Shown piece by piece: positions 17,559-25,788 of a stretch of 61,486 nt of DNA. Every line of letters starts with the position of its first letter. Position 1 is the stretch's first letter. The DNA lies in assembly GCA_903895855.1 (NCBI GenBank), contig CAITVN010000175.1:1-61486 (forward strand), given 5' to 3'. The position numbers and the translations under genes are program-made. Source of the DNA: Oligoflexia bacterium. GTDB taxonomy: Bacteria > Bdellovibrionota > UBA1018. Under the pieces are notes generated by a model. It saw nothing but the letters and a program-made list of their open reading frames with translations, was not told the origin of the DNA and searched no databases.

Positions 17559-18611
17559 ATGACTTTAAAAGCACTCACTTCAGACCAGTTATTGAGCGAA
17601 ACAAAAATCATTGTGAGCGAAGAGCGGCGAATCACTGCAAAACTTATTGAACACCTAACTGAGATCAATCAAAGGCTTCTTTTTTTGAGACTGGGTTACT
17701 CGAGTCTTTTCGAATTTGTGACAAAAGAATTGGGATTAAGCGAAGGCGCCGCGCAGAGGCGTATTCAAAGCATGCGCCTCATGCAAGATTTACCAGAAAC
17801 GCGTCAAGCCTATGAAAATGGCTCGTTATCGTTGAGTAACGCTGCAAAACTTCAGTCGCACTTTCAGGCCAGCAAAAAATTTGGCGTGGCAAAAACGATT
17901 GAAGAAAAGAAGGAGATCGCGAAGAGCGCCGAAAACAAATCGCAAAGCGAGTGTGATCAAATGCTCTTCAAATTATCGCCCGAGCTACCCAGGCCTGAGA
18001 AAGCAAAAATTTTATCTCCAACTTTACGGGAACTGAAATTTAGTATTTCAGAAGAACTATTTAAAAAAATTGAACGCCTAAGAGAGCTTCTCGGTCATTC
18101 GCATCCCAACGCGACTCTCGCTGAACTCATGGAGCTCTTAGTGACAAGCCATCTCACCAAGCTCGAAAAAACTAAGGGGCTGCAGCCGCAAGGAGCTCAA
18201 AAATGTAATGCAAATACTCAGAAAAGTGCCGAGAAGAATTCTGATCAGAATGCTGATAGTAATTCTCGCGAAATGGGTGAAAATCCCAAAATGGCCCACG
18301 TTGAAGTCGGCAAAACTGACAAAAACAATTTGGTTCACACCGCAGCGAAAACGCTGCCAGTTGGAATTCGGGTTGCGTTGCCCGTTCAAATAAAACGGCA
18401 AGTGTGGAGCCGGGCCGATGGAAGGTGTGAGTACGAGTATCAAGGCCGTCGCTGCACGTCGCGATATCAGCTTGAAGTCGATCACGTACACCCACTGGCC
18501 CTTGGCGGTTCAAATGAATTGTCAAATCTCAAATTAAAGTGCCGTCATCACAACACCTTCTCCGCCATTCAAGTGCTGGGGGCTGCCAAAATGAGTTCAT
18601 TCAGAAAGTGA
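17559..18611 (+). CDS. HNH endonuclease of the Bdellovibrio multi-copy type
   Basis: The N-terminal ~130 residues are helical (LTSDQLLSETKIIVSEERRITAKLIEHL, then RLGYSSLFEFVTKELGLSEGAAQRRI), a region that accompanies a family of HNH proteins repeated many times in Bdellovibrio genomes. A variable Asn/Gln/Lys-rich linker follows (about 205-255). The C-terminal HNH module has a first Cys pair (DGRCEYEYQGRRCTSRYQ), LEVDHVHPLALGG and LKLKCRHHNTFSA, so the zinc and catalytic His positions are kept. The host role (mobile element, phage defence or general nuclease) is unknown. It ends 53 bp from trmD, converging on it. Confidence 0.85.
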   Translation: MTLKALTSDQLLSETKIIVSEERRITAKLIEHLTEINQRLLFLRLGYSSLFEFVTKELGLSEGAAQRRIQSMRLMQDLPETRQAYENGSLSLSNAAKLQSHFQASKKFGVAKTIEEKKEIAKSAENKSQSECDQMLFKLSPELPRPEKAKILSPTLRELKFSISEELFKKIERLRELLGHSHPNATLAELMELLVTSHLTKLEKTKGLQPQGAQKCNANTQKSAEKNSDQNADSNSREMGENPKMAHVEVGKTDKNNLVHTAAKTLPVGIRVALPVQIKRQVWSRADGRCEYEYQGRRCTSRYQLEVDHVHPLALGGSNELSNLKLKCRHHNTFSAIQVLGAAKMSSFRK

Positions 18612-18664
18612 GAGGTTTCAGGTTCGGAACTGTTTCGGTTTTGAACCATTCAAAAGCAGGCCAT

Positions 18665-19396
18665 CTAATCAGACTTCAAAAGATCGGGCCTTTTCTCTTG
18701 AGTCACTTTGAGGCTCTGTTCTTTTCGCCAGGCTTCAATTTTTTTGTGATCACCACCGAGCAAGACCTCGGGCACTGGCAATGATTCAAAAACTGGAGGT
18801 CTCGTGTACTGCGGGTACTTGAGCAACCCACCTTCAAAACTATCACGATTGACCGATTCCAGATTCTGAACCACCGAAGGTATAAACCGCGACACCGCAT
18901 CAACGACAACTGCCGCTGCAAGCTCACCGCCGGTGAGAACATAATCGCCAATCGAAAGTTCTTCATCGACACACAAGTCAATAAAGCGCTGATCAACGCC
19001 TTCGTAGTGGCCGCAGACTAAGACGAGGTGTTCGAACGAAGCGAGTTGCCTGGCTTTCTCGCTGGTTAAGGGTTTTCCTTGAGGCGATAAGAAAACGGTG
19101 TGAACGGCCGCAGAAACCGTGCTACCTAAAGAGCTTTCGTCAGTGCTGCTTTCGGCAACTCCCTTTTCTAAGGCAACAGAAGCCCAAGCCCGGTGCAAGA
19201 CATCGGCTCGCATGAGCATGCCTTCACCGCCGCCATAAGGCGAATCGTCAACAGTCTTGTGTTTGTCGGTAGAAAAATCGCGAATTTGAACCGTATTCAG
19301 CTCAATTCGCCCAGCGGTCAGTGACTTTTTGATCAAGCTGAAATCAAGTGCGGCCCTAACAGCTTCTGGAAAAAGTGATAAAACGGTAAACTTCAT
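18665..19396 (-). CDS. trmD: tRNA (guanine37-N1)-methyltransferase
   Basis: TrmD methylates G37 next to the anticodon of tRNAs reading CNN codons, preventing +1 frameshifting. The full 243-residue length is normal. Visible motifs are the N-terminal KFTVLSLFPE, the DDSPYGGGEGM loop, the trefoil-knot SAM site VCGHYEGVDQRF and LSIGDYVLTGGELAA, and a C-terminal helical domain with PQYTRP. About 18 residues around 90-110 (Ser/Thr-rich) look like an insertion. It follows the KH gene by 72 bp; rimM, often found between them, is missing. Confidence 0.97.
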   Translation of the reverse strand: MKFTVLSLFPEAVRAALDFSLIKKSLTAGRIELNTVQIRDFSTDKHKTVDDSPYGGGEGMLMRADVLHRAWASVALEKGVAESSTDESSLGSTVSAAVHTVFLSPQGKPLTSEKARQLASFEHLVLVCGHYEGVDQRFIDLCVDEELSIGDYVLTGGELAAAVVVDAVSRFIPSVVQNLESVNRDSFEGGLLKYPQYTRPPVFESLPVPEVLLGGDHKKIEAWRKEQSLKVTQEKRPDLLKSD

Positions 19397-19468
19397 ACTT
19401 ATTTGAAAAACGATTTGTTCTAAAAGGGCATCGCCCCCAACGCCGGCGACTGATAGAGCCCCAGCTCG

Positions 19469-19735
19469 CTATTCGACAATCTCTAAAACGGTTCGCCTAC
19501 GCAACTTAGTCGATGCGCCGGTCAAAATCGTTCGAAGCGCCCTGGCAGTTCGCCCCTGCTTGCCAATGATCTTACCGAGATCTTCTTTTGCCACTTTCAG
19601 TTCAATGACGGTGGTGTTCTCGCCCTCAATTTCACCTACGTGAACCTGATCTGGAAGATCAACCAATGCTTTGGCCAAAGATTCCATCAATTTAGAGAGT
19701 TCGCCTAAAGGCTTAGCTGGTGCGTCGTTTGACAT
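19469..19735 (-). CDS. khpA: KH-domain RNA-binding protein
   Basis: An 88-residue protein with the KH signature [27 protein letters not shown] (GxxG loop GKQG). KhpA-type proteins are RNA chaperones, encoded between rpsP and trmD in many bacteria. It starts 7 bp after rpsP, so translation is probably coupled. Confidence 0.95.
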   Translation of the reverse strand: MSNDAPAKPLGELSKLMESLAKALVDLPDQVHVGEIEGENTTVIELKVAKEDLGKIIGKQGRTARALRTILTGASTKLRRRTVLEIVE

Positions 19736-19742
19736 TCAGCTA

Positions 19743-19988
19743 TTATTTTGCAGCGATTTTAAATAATTGTCCAACGGTTTGTGACATTTGGGCGCCCTGA
19801 GCTACCCATTTACGAGCGGCTTCAACATCAATCTTGATTTTGTCTTTGGCGACTTTAGCTGATGGATAGTAGTGCCCAAGCTTTTCTAGGTAGGCTCCAT
19901 CACGCTTTGCACTGCCGTCCATGACGACTACGAGGTATTGTGCTTTTTTCTTTGCTCCCTGACGAGATAGGCGAATTCGAACTGCCAT
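19743..19988 (-). CDS. rpsP: 30S ribosomal protein S16
   Basis: The 81-residue product starts MAVRIRLSRQGAKKK and contains YLVVVMDGSAKRDGAYLEKLGHYYP, both typical of S16. ATG 19988 has AAAGGGAAA upstream; the longer frame to 20045 is not needed. It is the first gene of the rpsP-khpA-trmD group. Confidence 0.97.
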   Translation of the reverse strand: MAVRIRLSRQGAKKKAQYLVVVMDGSAKRDGAYLEKLGHYYPSAKVAKDKIKIDVEAARKWVAQGAQMSQTVGQLFKIAAK

Positions 19989-20026
19989 TACATTTTCCCT
20001 TTCAAATAGAAATCTAAGTTTGGGTT

Positions 20027-20056
20027 CTGTTACCAGGAGAGTCAAAGCAGCGTCAA
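20027..20056 (-). promoter_or_regulatory. Possible promoter for rpsP
   Basis: On the minus strand TTGACG (20051-20056) lies 18 bp before TAACAG (20027-20032), about 40 bp upstream of the rpsP start. The -35 box is good but the -10 box matches TATAAT at only three positions, so this is a weak prediction. Confidence 0.3.
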
Positions 20057-20064
20057 GGTTTGTT

Positions 20065-20487
20065 TTAAGTTTTGTTTTCGAGTTTCGAAATGAGCTGTCT
20101 CCAAAACCGTGATTGCTCTGCCAATTCTCGGCGGCTTGCGCGCCCTACGAGCGCCGAAGATCCCGCATCAAACTCTGAATGTACGGTCGGCTTCAAGAAC
20201 CGACCCAGTGCACCACTTTCAACAAACGAATCGTGTTTCACCCGATCGCTCTGCGAAGTAATCCAGGCAAAGGGCACTTTCTGCGCAACCAGTTCTGGAT
20301 AAAAATCTAGCGATGACTCACCGGGCAATACTTCATCCATTAATACCAGTTCGGGGCAATCGCGGCTCATCGCTACTCGGGCCTGCCAAGTATTTGCCAC
20401 CCACTTCGCTTGATGACCCAACTCAATCAAAAGTGACTCTAATAGTAGCCCAGAGGTCTCAACATCTTCGATAATCAAAATTTTCAT
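20065..20487 (-). CDS. Single-domain response regulator (CheY-like receiver)
   Basis: A 140-residue receiver domain. IIEDVE supplies the acidic pocket, VLMDEVLPG contains the phospho-acceptor Asp51, WITSQSD carries the Thr/Ser switch residue and FLKPT the conserved Lys. There is no output domain; the ~25 C-terminal residues form a charged helix. It would act by protein contact with an unknown partner. ATG 20487 is preferred over TTG 20493. No histidine kinase is adjacent; it is divergent from the cNMP-binding gene across a short gap. Confidence 0.88.
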   Translation of the reverse strand: MKILIIEDVETSGLLLESLLIELGHQAKWVANTWQARVAMSRDCPELVLMDEVLPGESSLDFYPELVAQKVPFAWITSQSDRVKHDSFVESGALGRFLKPTVHSEFDAGSSALVGRASRRELAEQSRFWRQLISKLENKT

Positions 20488-20570
20488 CGGCAATTTTTAC
20501 CTTCGAATCGAATGCGTTTCGTGAATCGACTTGTAACATTCAACCACAGATTTACCGATACGAATACTGT

Positions 20571-21116
20571 ATGAAGCGCCACCCTCATTTTCTCTGGAAA
20601 GACATTTTTAAAAACCGCAGTCGCGAAAAGGTGCCCATGGCCGAAATCCTGAAAGAAAACATTCTCTTTCAGACGCTCGACCGCCGCGAACTCAAGTACC
20701 TAGCGGGGCTCGTTTACGAGCGAACCTACCAACCAGATGAACCCATTTTTCATCAAAACGAGCGTGGCTTCGGCATGTATGTGATCGCCAAGGGCGGCGT
20801 CTCCATCAAATCGATGAGTGGCCCTGAAGAACTGCTGGTCACGCAACTAGGGCCCGGCAGTTTTTTCGGAGAAATGGCTCTCATCGACCCCAATAACTTG
20901 AGATCAGCTTCAGCTTATGCAAGCGAAAGAACAGTCTTAGTAGGGTTTTTCAAGCCTGATCTTCTCGACATCATTGAACGAAAACCTGACATGGGCTCGA
21001 AAATTCTGTTTCAACTGGCAACGGTCATTTCTGAACGTTTGATGAAAACGACCGAAAAAATGACCCTCATCAATCAAGCCAAAGGAGTGAACCAAAACTA
21101 TGAAGAAGTGGTTTGA
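20571..21116 (+). CDS. Cyclic-nucleotide-binding domain protein
   Basis: A 181-residue protein with one cNMP-binding beta-roll: EPIFHQNERGFGMYVIAKGGVSI, then the phosphate-binding cassette PGSFFGEMALIDPNNLRSASAYA. There is no helix-turn-helix, so it is not a CRP-type regulator by itself; it may sense a nucleotide and act on a partner. ATG 20571 has no ribosome site, while ATG 20637 (MAEILKEN) has AAGG seven bases upstream and may be the true start. It overlaps the AI-2E-family permease gene by 17 bp, suggesting coupled translation and a shared function. Confidence 0.85.
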   Translation: MKRHPHFLWKDIFKNRSREKVPMAEILKENILFQTLDRRELKYLAGLVYERTYQPDEPIFHQNERGFGMYVIAKGGVSIKSMSGPEELLVTQLGPGSFFGEMALIDPNNLRSASAYASERTVLVGFFKPDLLDIIERKPDMGSKILFQLATVISERLMKTTEKMTLINQAKGVNQNYEEVV

Positions 21117-22221
21117 CATCTACTTTTTCAGAGACCTGACAAAGCTCGCCTTTTTTGGGGCCGCACTCATTGGCATCATTCTCTTATTTTTTATCTCGCC
21201 AGCACTCTCAACGCCGACGGCCCTTTCTATTGTCGTGACTCTGCTTTTTTCGCCCTGGGTCGCCGGATTAGAAAGGCGCGGAATCGGGCGTTCAGTCGCC
21301 ATTATCGCGCTATTTCTCATCATTGGCGGCAGCCTCATTGGCCTGGGTATCTGGCTTTCGAATTCGGGCTACTTGCAATGGGATACCTTTCGAGAAAAAG
21401 CCCCTCGAGTTTTTGATTCAACAGTGGCAAGGCTTCAAGACTTTGAAAATACGTTCAAGGCCAAATACCCATTCTTGAAGTCAATTAACCCTACCAAAGG
21501 CCTGATCACCTGGGGAAAACAAACTGGCGAATGGTTCATTAAAAATGGCGCCTCAATCGTTGGCGAGGGATTGACTTGGATTTTTATCGTCCCTTTATTG
21601 AGTTTTGTATTACTGAGCCAAGGCCCCGACATCCGTAGACGCTTTTTTCAGCTCATTCCTAATCGGTACTTTGAATCGATGTTTCTCGTTACCCACAAAA
21701 TCGCTTCAGCCCTTGCCGACTACATTCGGGCAAAAATGCTCGAGGCGTTCATCGTCGGAACGATCACTTGGCTTGGCCTGCAGATTGTGGGAGCTCCCTA
21801 CCCCATTGTTTTCGGTTTGATCGCTGGAATCACCAATATTTTACCCTACATTGGCCCAATCATCGGCTCGGTACCGGGACTCTTGGTGGTGCTCGTTGAC
21901 CCGTCTCAATCGCACCTACTCTGGCCAATTCTCGGGGTCTATACCGTCGCCAATGTGATCGACAGCGTGTTCATTTTTCCGGTGGTGGTCGCGAAGCTGG
22001 TGAACCTAAACCCTCTGATCTTGATCGCAGTGGTCGCGGTTGGCCAAGAGTACTACGGGCTGATCGGAATGCTCATTTCGATTCCGATAGCCACCGCAGT
22101 CAAAGTCATACTGCAAGAAATCTACGACCTTATTTACGAAAGCGAGCCGAGTGTTTTAGGTAACCACTTGGATAACCATGGACCCAAAATTGTGAGATCG
22201 GCTCCAAACCTGCGAGTTTGA
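21100..22221 (+). CDS. AI-2E-family transporter (PerM/YdiK-like permease)
   Basis: A 373-residue inner-membrane protein with about eight hydrophobic segments and the family's amphipathic middle region. The N-terminal pair of helices is followed by PWVAGLERRGIGRSVAI, and the C-terminal half has the conserved GLIAGITNILPYIGPIIGSVPG and VVAVGQEYYGLIGMLISIPIA. Members have been linked to autoinducer-2 export or Na+/H+ exchange, so the substrate is uncertain. Its start lies inside the end of the cNMP-binding gene, pointing to a functional pair. Confidence 0.9.
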   Translation: MKKWFDIYFFRDLTKLAFFGAALIGIILLFFISPALSTPTALSIVVTLLFSPWVAGLERRGIGRSVAIIALFLIIGGSLIGLGIWLSNSGYLQWDTFREKAPRVFDSTVARLQDFENTFKAKYPFLKSINPTKGLITWGKQTGEWFIKNGASIVGEGLTWIFIVPLLSFVLLSQGPDIRRRFFQLIPNRYFESMFLVTHKIASALADYIRAKMLEAFIVGTITWLGLQIVGAPYPIVFGLIAGITNILPYIGPIIGSVPGLLVVLVDPSQSHLLWPILGVYTVANVIDSVFIFPVVVAKLVNLNPLILIAVVAVGQEYYGLIGMLISIPIATAVKVILQEIYDLIYESEPSVLGNHLDNHGPKIVRSAPNLRV

Positions 22222-22298
22222 AACGAAACCTCAATGTGAGACTTGTTTTTCTCAACGAACTTCTGTATTGAACATCCCGAACTGCCTTAAGTACTTTA

Positions 22299-22331
22299 GA
22301 TCGTAATGAGATCATCATGAGATCGTAATGA
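22299..22331. repeat. Three 11-bp tandem repeats upstream of rpsT
   Basis: Units GATCGTAATGA (22299), GATCATCATGA (22310) and GATCGTAATGA (22321) follow head to tail, the outer two identical. The 11-bp spacing is about one DNA turn. They lie upstream of the rpsT leader hairpins and could be protein-binding sites; nothing shows which protein. Confidence 0.6.
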
Positions 22332-22348
22332 GCAGTGTAACCAAAATT

Positions 22349-22438
22349 GACGATCAACATAGGTTGGCGTCGATTGTGCCCCAAGTGAAAACTGGGGCGA
22401 AGTGACTTTCGGCTTTGGCGACTCAGTTTGGTCGCCAA
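22349..22438 (+). promoter_or_regulatory. Structured rpsT leader with three consecutive stem-loops
   Basis: Three hairpins follow one another before rpsT: a bulged 9-bp stem at 22349-22371, a 6-bp GCCCCA/TGGGGC stem at 22378-22398, and a perfect 8-bp TTGGCGAC/GTCGCCAA stem at 22415-22438. The ribosome site (AGGAG) is 22 bases further on. S20 is known to be autoregulated in some bacteria, so this leader could bind S20 or another regulator; that is inference. Confidence 0.45.
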
Positions 22439-22473
22439 CTCAAGTCGAATGACACGTATTTAGGAGAAAAATC

Positions 22474-22758
22474 ATGGCAAATACTCGCCAATCAACCAAA
22501 CGCGCAGCACAAAACACCAAGCGACAAGAGATCAACCTCAGAAATCGATCAACCGCTAAATCAGCCATTAAAAAAGCCGTAGACGCCTTCAAAGGCAAAG
22601 ACTTGGCTTCAGCAAAAGCTGCCTACATGGAAGCCGTTAAGGCCCTGTCAAAAGCTGCTTCAAAAGGGGCATTTCCGAAAGCTCGCTCTTCTCGTAAAAT
22701 CAGCCGTTTGACTTTACTTGCTAAGAAGTCACTTCCAGAAATTTTCAAGACTAAGTAA
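22474..22758 (+). CDS. rpsT: 30S ribosomal protein S20
   Basis: A 94-residue basic helical protein beginning MANTRQSTKRAAQNTKRQEINLRNRS, with KSAIKKAVDA and a C-terminal FPKARSSRKISRLT, all typical of S20. AGGAGAAAAATC precedes ATG 22474. It is a single-gene transcription unit with a structured leader and a strong terminator. Confidence 0.97.
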   Translation: MANTRQSTKRAAQNTKRQEINLRNRSTAKSAIKKAVDAFKGKDLASAKAAYMEAVKALSKAASKGAFPKARSSRKISRLTLLAKKSLPEIFKTK

Positions 22759-22783
22759 GAATAATAAAAACATTACTCAAAAG

Positions 22784-22833
22784 GCCCAGACCCTTGCCTC
22801 ACCTGACGGCAAATACCGGTTTGGGCTTTTTTT
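22784..22833 (+). terminator. Rho-independent terminator after rpsT
   Basis: The stem GCCCAGACC (22784-22792) pairs with GGTTTGGGC (22818-22826, one G-T pair), with a second inner TTGCC/GGCAA stem, followed by seven T residues (22827-22833). It lies 25 bp past the rpsT stop. Confidence 0.92.
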
Positions 22834-22914
22834 ATTTCGTCTGACATAACGGCCAGTTTGGTCAAAATTTACTTGGCTAATGGGCCTGTTTCTCTCACAA
22901 TGCCCTCACACTCT

Positions 22915-23379
22915 ATGAAGGTAGCAAAACAAAAGAAAATCGAACGCGTTTTTATCGCTTCAGACCATGCGGCAACCGACCTCAAAGCGACCCTCATCAA
23001 AAATATCGACTCGGTTGAGTGGGTCGACCTCGGGCCACCGTCTGGCGAACGAGTCGACTACCCCGATTACGCTCAAAAACTCTGCGAAGCGCTCCAGAAA
23101 AACGCCAAGAACTCGCGGGGGGTTTTGATTTGTGGTAGCGGAATCGGCATGTCGATTTCGGCCAATCGCTACGCTCACATTCGAGCCGCTTTAGTTGACA
23201 ACACCTCAACGGCAAAGCTTTCACGAGAACACAACGACGCCAACGTGCTTTGCCTGGGCTCACGCTTTCTGGCCGAAGCCTACGCCACCGAAATCACCCA
23301 CACTTGGCTAAACACCCCATTTTCAGATGACGAACGTCACCTAAAACGCATTCGAAAACTAACCAAACTAGCTAAATAA
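22915..23379 (+). CDS. rpiB: Ribose 5-phosphate isomerase B
   Basis: RpiB interconverts ribose 5-phosphate and ribulose 5-phosphate in the pentose phosphate pathway. The [10 protein letters not shown] start, the phosphate loop and catalytic Cys73 in [16 protein letters not shown] (Ser where most have Thr after Gly), and [13 protein letters not shown] are all present. None of the candidate starts (TTG 22858, ATG 22900, ATG 22915) has a clear ribosome site; 22915 best fits the family length. It lies 13 bp upstream of glyA, a common arrangement. Confidence 0.93.
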   Translation: MKVAKQKKIERVFIASDHAATDLKATLIKNIDSVEWVDLGPPSGERVDYPDYAQKLCEALQKNAKNSRGVLICGSGIGMSISANRYAHIRAALVDNTSTAKLSREHNDANVLCLGSRFLAEAYATEITHTWLNTPFSDDERHLKRIRKLTKLAK

Positions 23380-23392
23380 AGGAACCCCTGCC

Positions 23393-24661
23393 GTGCAAAA
23401 TAAACCGATTAACTTTGCCGATGCCCTTGCCTCACACGACCCAGAAATTTCAGCAGCGATTTCGCGCGAAAATGATCGAGAAGAATTTGGCCTTGAGCTC
23501 ATCGCTTCTGAAAACTATGTCAGCCGAGCTGTGATGGAAGCGCAAGGTTCAATTCTCACCAATAAGTACGCCGAAGGTTATCCTGCCAAGCGCTATTACG
23601 GTGGTTGCGAATTCGTTGACCAAGTTGAAGTGCTCGCGCAAAAGCGCCTGTGTGAACTGTTCAAGGCCGAAGCCTGCAACGTACAACCCCACTCAGGATC
23701 TCAGGCAAATATGGCCGTTTACATGGCCTTGATGAAACCAGGTGAAAAACTTCTCGGAATGAGCCTATCTAATGGGGGGCACCTCACCCACGGAAGTCCT
23801 GCCAATTTCAGCGGCCGACTCTTTCAAGTCGCCAGCTACGGAATCGACCCAAACACCCACCGAATCGACATGAATCAAATTCGAGAACAAGCCCTGCGCG
23901 AAAAACCCAAAGTGATTGTGGCGGGCGCAAGTGCCTACCCTCGTATCATCGACTTCGCGGCGTTTGGTGAAATTGCAAAAGAAGTATCAGCTCACCTAGT
24001 GGTCGACATGGCCCACATCGCCGGTCTGGTGGCGACGGGATTGCATCCTTCACCCATTGCCCATGCCACTTACACCACCTCAACCACTCATAAGACGCTA
24101 CGTGGCCCTCGGGGTGGAGTCATTCTGTGCTCTCAAGAAAACCTAAAAGCAGTGAATTCTCAGATTTTTCCGGGAATTCAAGGCGGACCTCTGATGCACG
24201 TGATTGCGGCAAAAGCAGTGGCTTTTGGTGAAGCCTTAAGCCCAAGCTTCGTTGCCTATCAAAAGCAAGTTCTCGCAAACGCAAAGGCCCTGGCTGAAGC
24301 ACTGCTCTCGCATGGCTTTAACCTGGTCACCGGCGGCACCGACAATCACTTGATGTTAGTTGACCTCACTCACTTTGGCGATGGGTCTGTGTCGGGTAAA
24401 GATGTTGAAGCTTGGTTAGACTTGGCCGGAATCACCGTGAACAAGAACACCATTCCGAATGAGAAACGCTCACCCTTTGTCACCAGCGGAATTCGAATTG
24501 GCGTGCCGGCGATTACCACTCGTGGCATGAAAGAACCCGAAATGAAACAAATCGCCACTTGGATTAAAGTGGTGATCACGTCAAAAGGGGCCCCAGAAAC
24601 GCTTGCCCACACCAAGAAACAAGTAAAAGAGCTCTCGAAGCAATTCAGACTCTACCACTGA
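23393..24661 (+). CDS. glyA: Serine hydroxymethyltransferase
   Basis: GlyA converts serine and tetrahydrofolate to glycine and 5,10-methylene-tetrahydrofolate using PLP. The 422-residue protein has [11 protein letters not shown] near the start, [11 protein letters not shown], and the PLP lysine K234 in [15 protein letters not shown] 23393 is preceded by AAAGGA at suitable spacing. It sits between rpiB and nrdR and supplies one-carbon units for the purine pathway encoded at the other end of the window. Confidence 0.97.
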   Translation: MQNKPINFADALASHDPEISAAISRENDREEFGLELIASENYVSRAVMEAQGSILTNKYAEGYPAKRYYGGCEFVDQVEVLAQKRLCELFKAEACNVQPHSGSQANMAVYMALMKPGEKLLGMSLSNGGHLTHGSPANFSGRLFQVASYGIDPNTHRIDMNQIREQALREKPKVIVAGASAYPRIIDFAAFGEIAKEVSAHLVVDMAHIAGLVATGLHPSPIAHATYTTSTTHKTLRGPRGGVILCSQENLKAVNSQIFPGIQGGPLMHVIAAKAVAFGEALSPSFVAYQKQVLANAKALAEALLSHGFNLVTGGTDNHLMLVDLTHFGDGSVSGKDVEAWLDLAGITVNKNTIPNEKRSPFVTSGIRIGVPAITTRGMKEPEMKQIATWIKVVITSKGAPETLAHTKKQVKELSKQFRLYH

Positions 24662-24728
24662 GCAGTTCAAGCCCTCACACTGTGTTGAATTCGGAGCAGA
24701 AATCGGCTAAGAGGTCTTAACTTAAACT

Positions 24729-25238
24729 ATGAAATGCCCGTTTTGCTCAACTCCTGACACGAAAGTGATTGATTCTCGACTGAATCAGACAGGCGAAACC
24801 ACGCGCCGTCGCAGAGAGTGCGTCAAATGCATCGCTCGATTCACTACATACGAGCACGTTGAGCTTGACCTTCCACTCATCATCAAAAAAGACGACCGCC
24901 GAGAGCCCTTCGTCAGAATCAAGCTCATTGACGGCCTACGCAAGGCTTGTCAAAAGCGCCCCGTTTCACTTCAGAAAATCGAAGAGGCTGTGCAAAAAAT
25001 TGAGCGCCAACTTCAGGCCTACGGTCTAAAAGAAGTTCCATCGAAAGTTCTAGGTCAGATGGTGATGACCGAATTGATTAAAATCGACAAAGTCGCCTAC
25101 GTTCGGTTCGCCTCAGTGTACCGCGAGTTTCGGGACGTTGAAGAGTTTGTCGCAGAACTGAGAGACCCTCTCGTGCCCCAAGAAAGTACCGACCCGGCCT
25201 CCGAATTGGTGTTTCCGTTTGCAGAAAAGATACTTTAA
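24729..25238 (+). CDS. nrdR: Transcriptional repressor NrdR
   Basis: NrdR represses ribonucleotide reductase genes according to ATP/dATP levels. The zinc ribbon uses C3, C6, C31 and C34 with the typical VIDSR and RRRECVKC..RFTTYE context, followed by an ATP-cone (RREPFVRIKLIDGLRKAC to VYREF). The C-terminal ~25 residues extend past the usual end. In related genomes the riboflavin genes follow; here nusB follows after 41 bp. Confidence 0.96.
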   Translation: MKCPFCSTPDTKVIDSRLNQTGETTRRRRECVKCIARFTTYEHVELDLPLIIKKDDRREPFVRIKLIDGLRKACQKRPVSLQKIEEAVQKIERQLQAYGLKEVPSKVLGQMVMTELIKIDKVAYVRFASVYREFRDVEEFVAELRDPLVPQESTDPASELVFPFAEKIL

Positions 25239-25279
25239 ACCGATAGTTTAGATTAAGTTAAAAAATCAGAAGGATACCA

Positions 25280-25771
25280 ATGAAAGTACGACACAAAGCT
25301 CGAGAAGTGGCTCTACAGATTCTTTACCGTTATGATCCAGGCTCCTTAAAGGCCCCACCTGCTCCCAGTCCAATTGTTGCAGTTCCGGGCTCCGTTTTTC
25401 ATGGTGCGATTCCGACGGGATCAAAACTCACCGACGACTTGGCCTATCACTTTTCGCATTTTCAGGTACCTGAACAAGTCAGAGAGTTCGCGGCACTTTT
25501 AGTGATCGGAACTCTTTCAAAGATAAAAGAAATCGATACTGAACTTGAACAAAAAGCGACTAACTGGAAACTCGAGCGCATGTCGGTTATTGATAGAAAC
25601 CTGCTTCGAATGGCCGCTTATGAAATTCAAAACGTTTCTGACTCTGACAAAGCGATGGTCATTGATGAGGCGATTGAATTGGCCAAGCAATACAGTTCTT
25701 CTGACTCGACCTCATTTATCAATGGAGTGTTAGATAAGTTTACCGTTCTTGCGACGTTGCCCAAAACCTAA
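25280..25771 (+). CDS. nusB: Transcription antitermination factor NusB
   Basis: NusB helps assemble the antitermination complex on rRNA transcripts. It starts KVRHKAREVALQILYRYD and ends with ERMSVIDRNLLRMAAYEI and VIDEAIELAKQYSSSDSTSFINGVLD, both diagnostic. A ~25-residue Pro/Ala-rich insertion follows the first helix (APPAPSP, about residues 27-50). An AGAAGG site precedes ATG 25280. Confidence 0.96.
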   Translation: MKVRHKAREVALQILYRYDPGSLKAPPAPSPIVAVPGSVFHGAIPTGSKLTDDLAYHFSHFQVPEQVREFAALLVIGTLSKIKEIDTELEQKATNWKLERMSVIDRNLLRMAAYEIQNVSDSDKAMVIDEAIELAKQYSSSDSTSFINGVLDKFTVLATLPKT

Positions 25772-25788
25772 ACCGAAAAAAACAATCT

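Noticed and set aside
22130..22438. Minus-strand 102-residue frame over the rpsT leader
   Set aside because: It overlaps the permease end and the leader hairpins, has odd composition and no family pattern.
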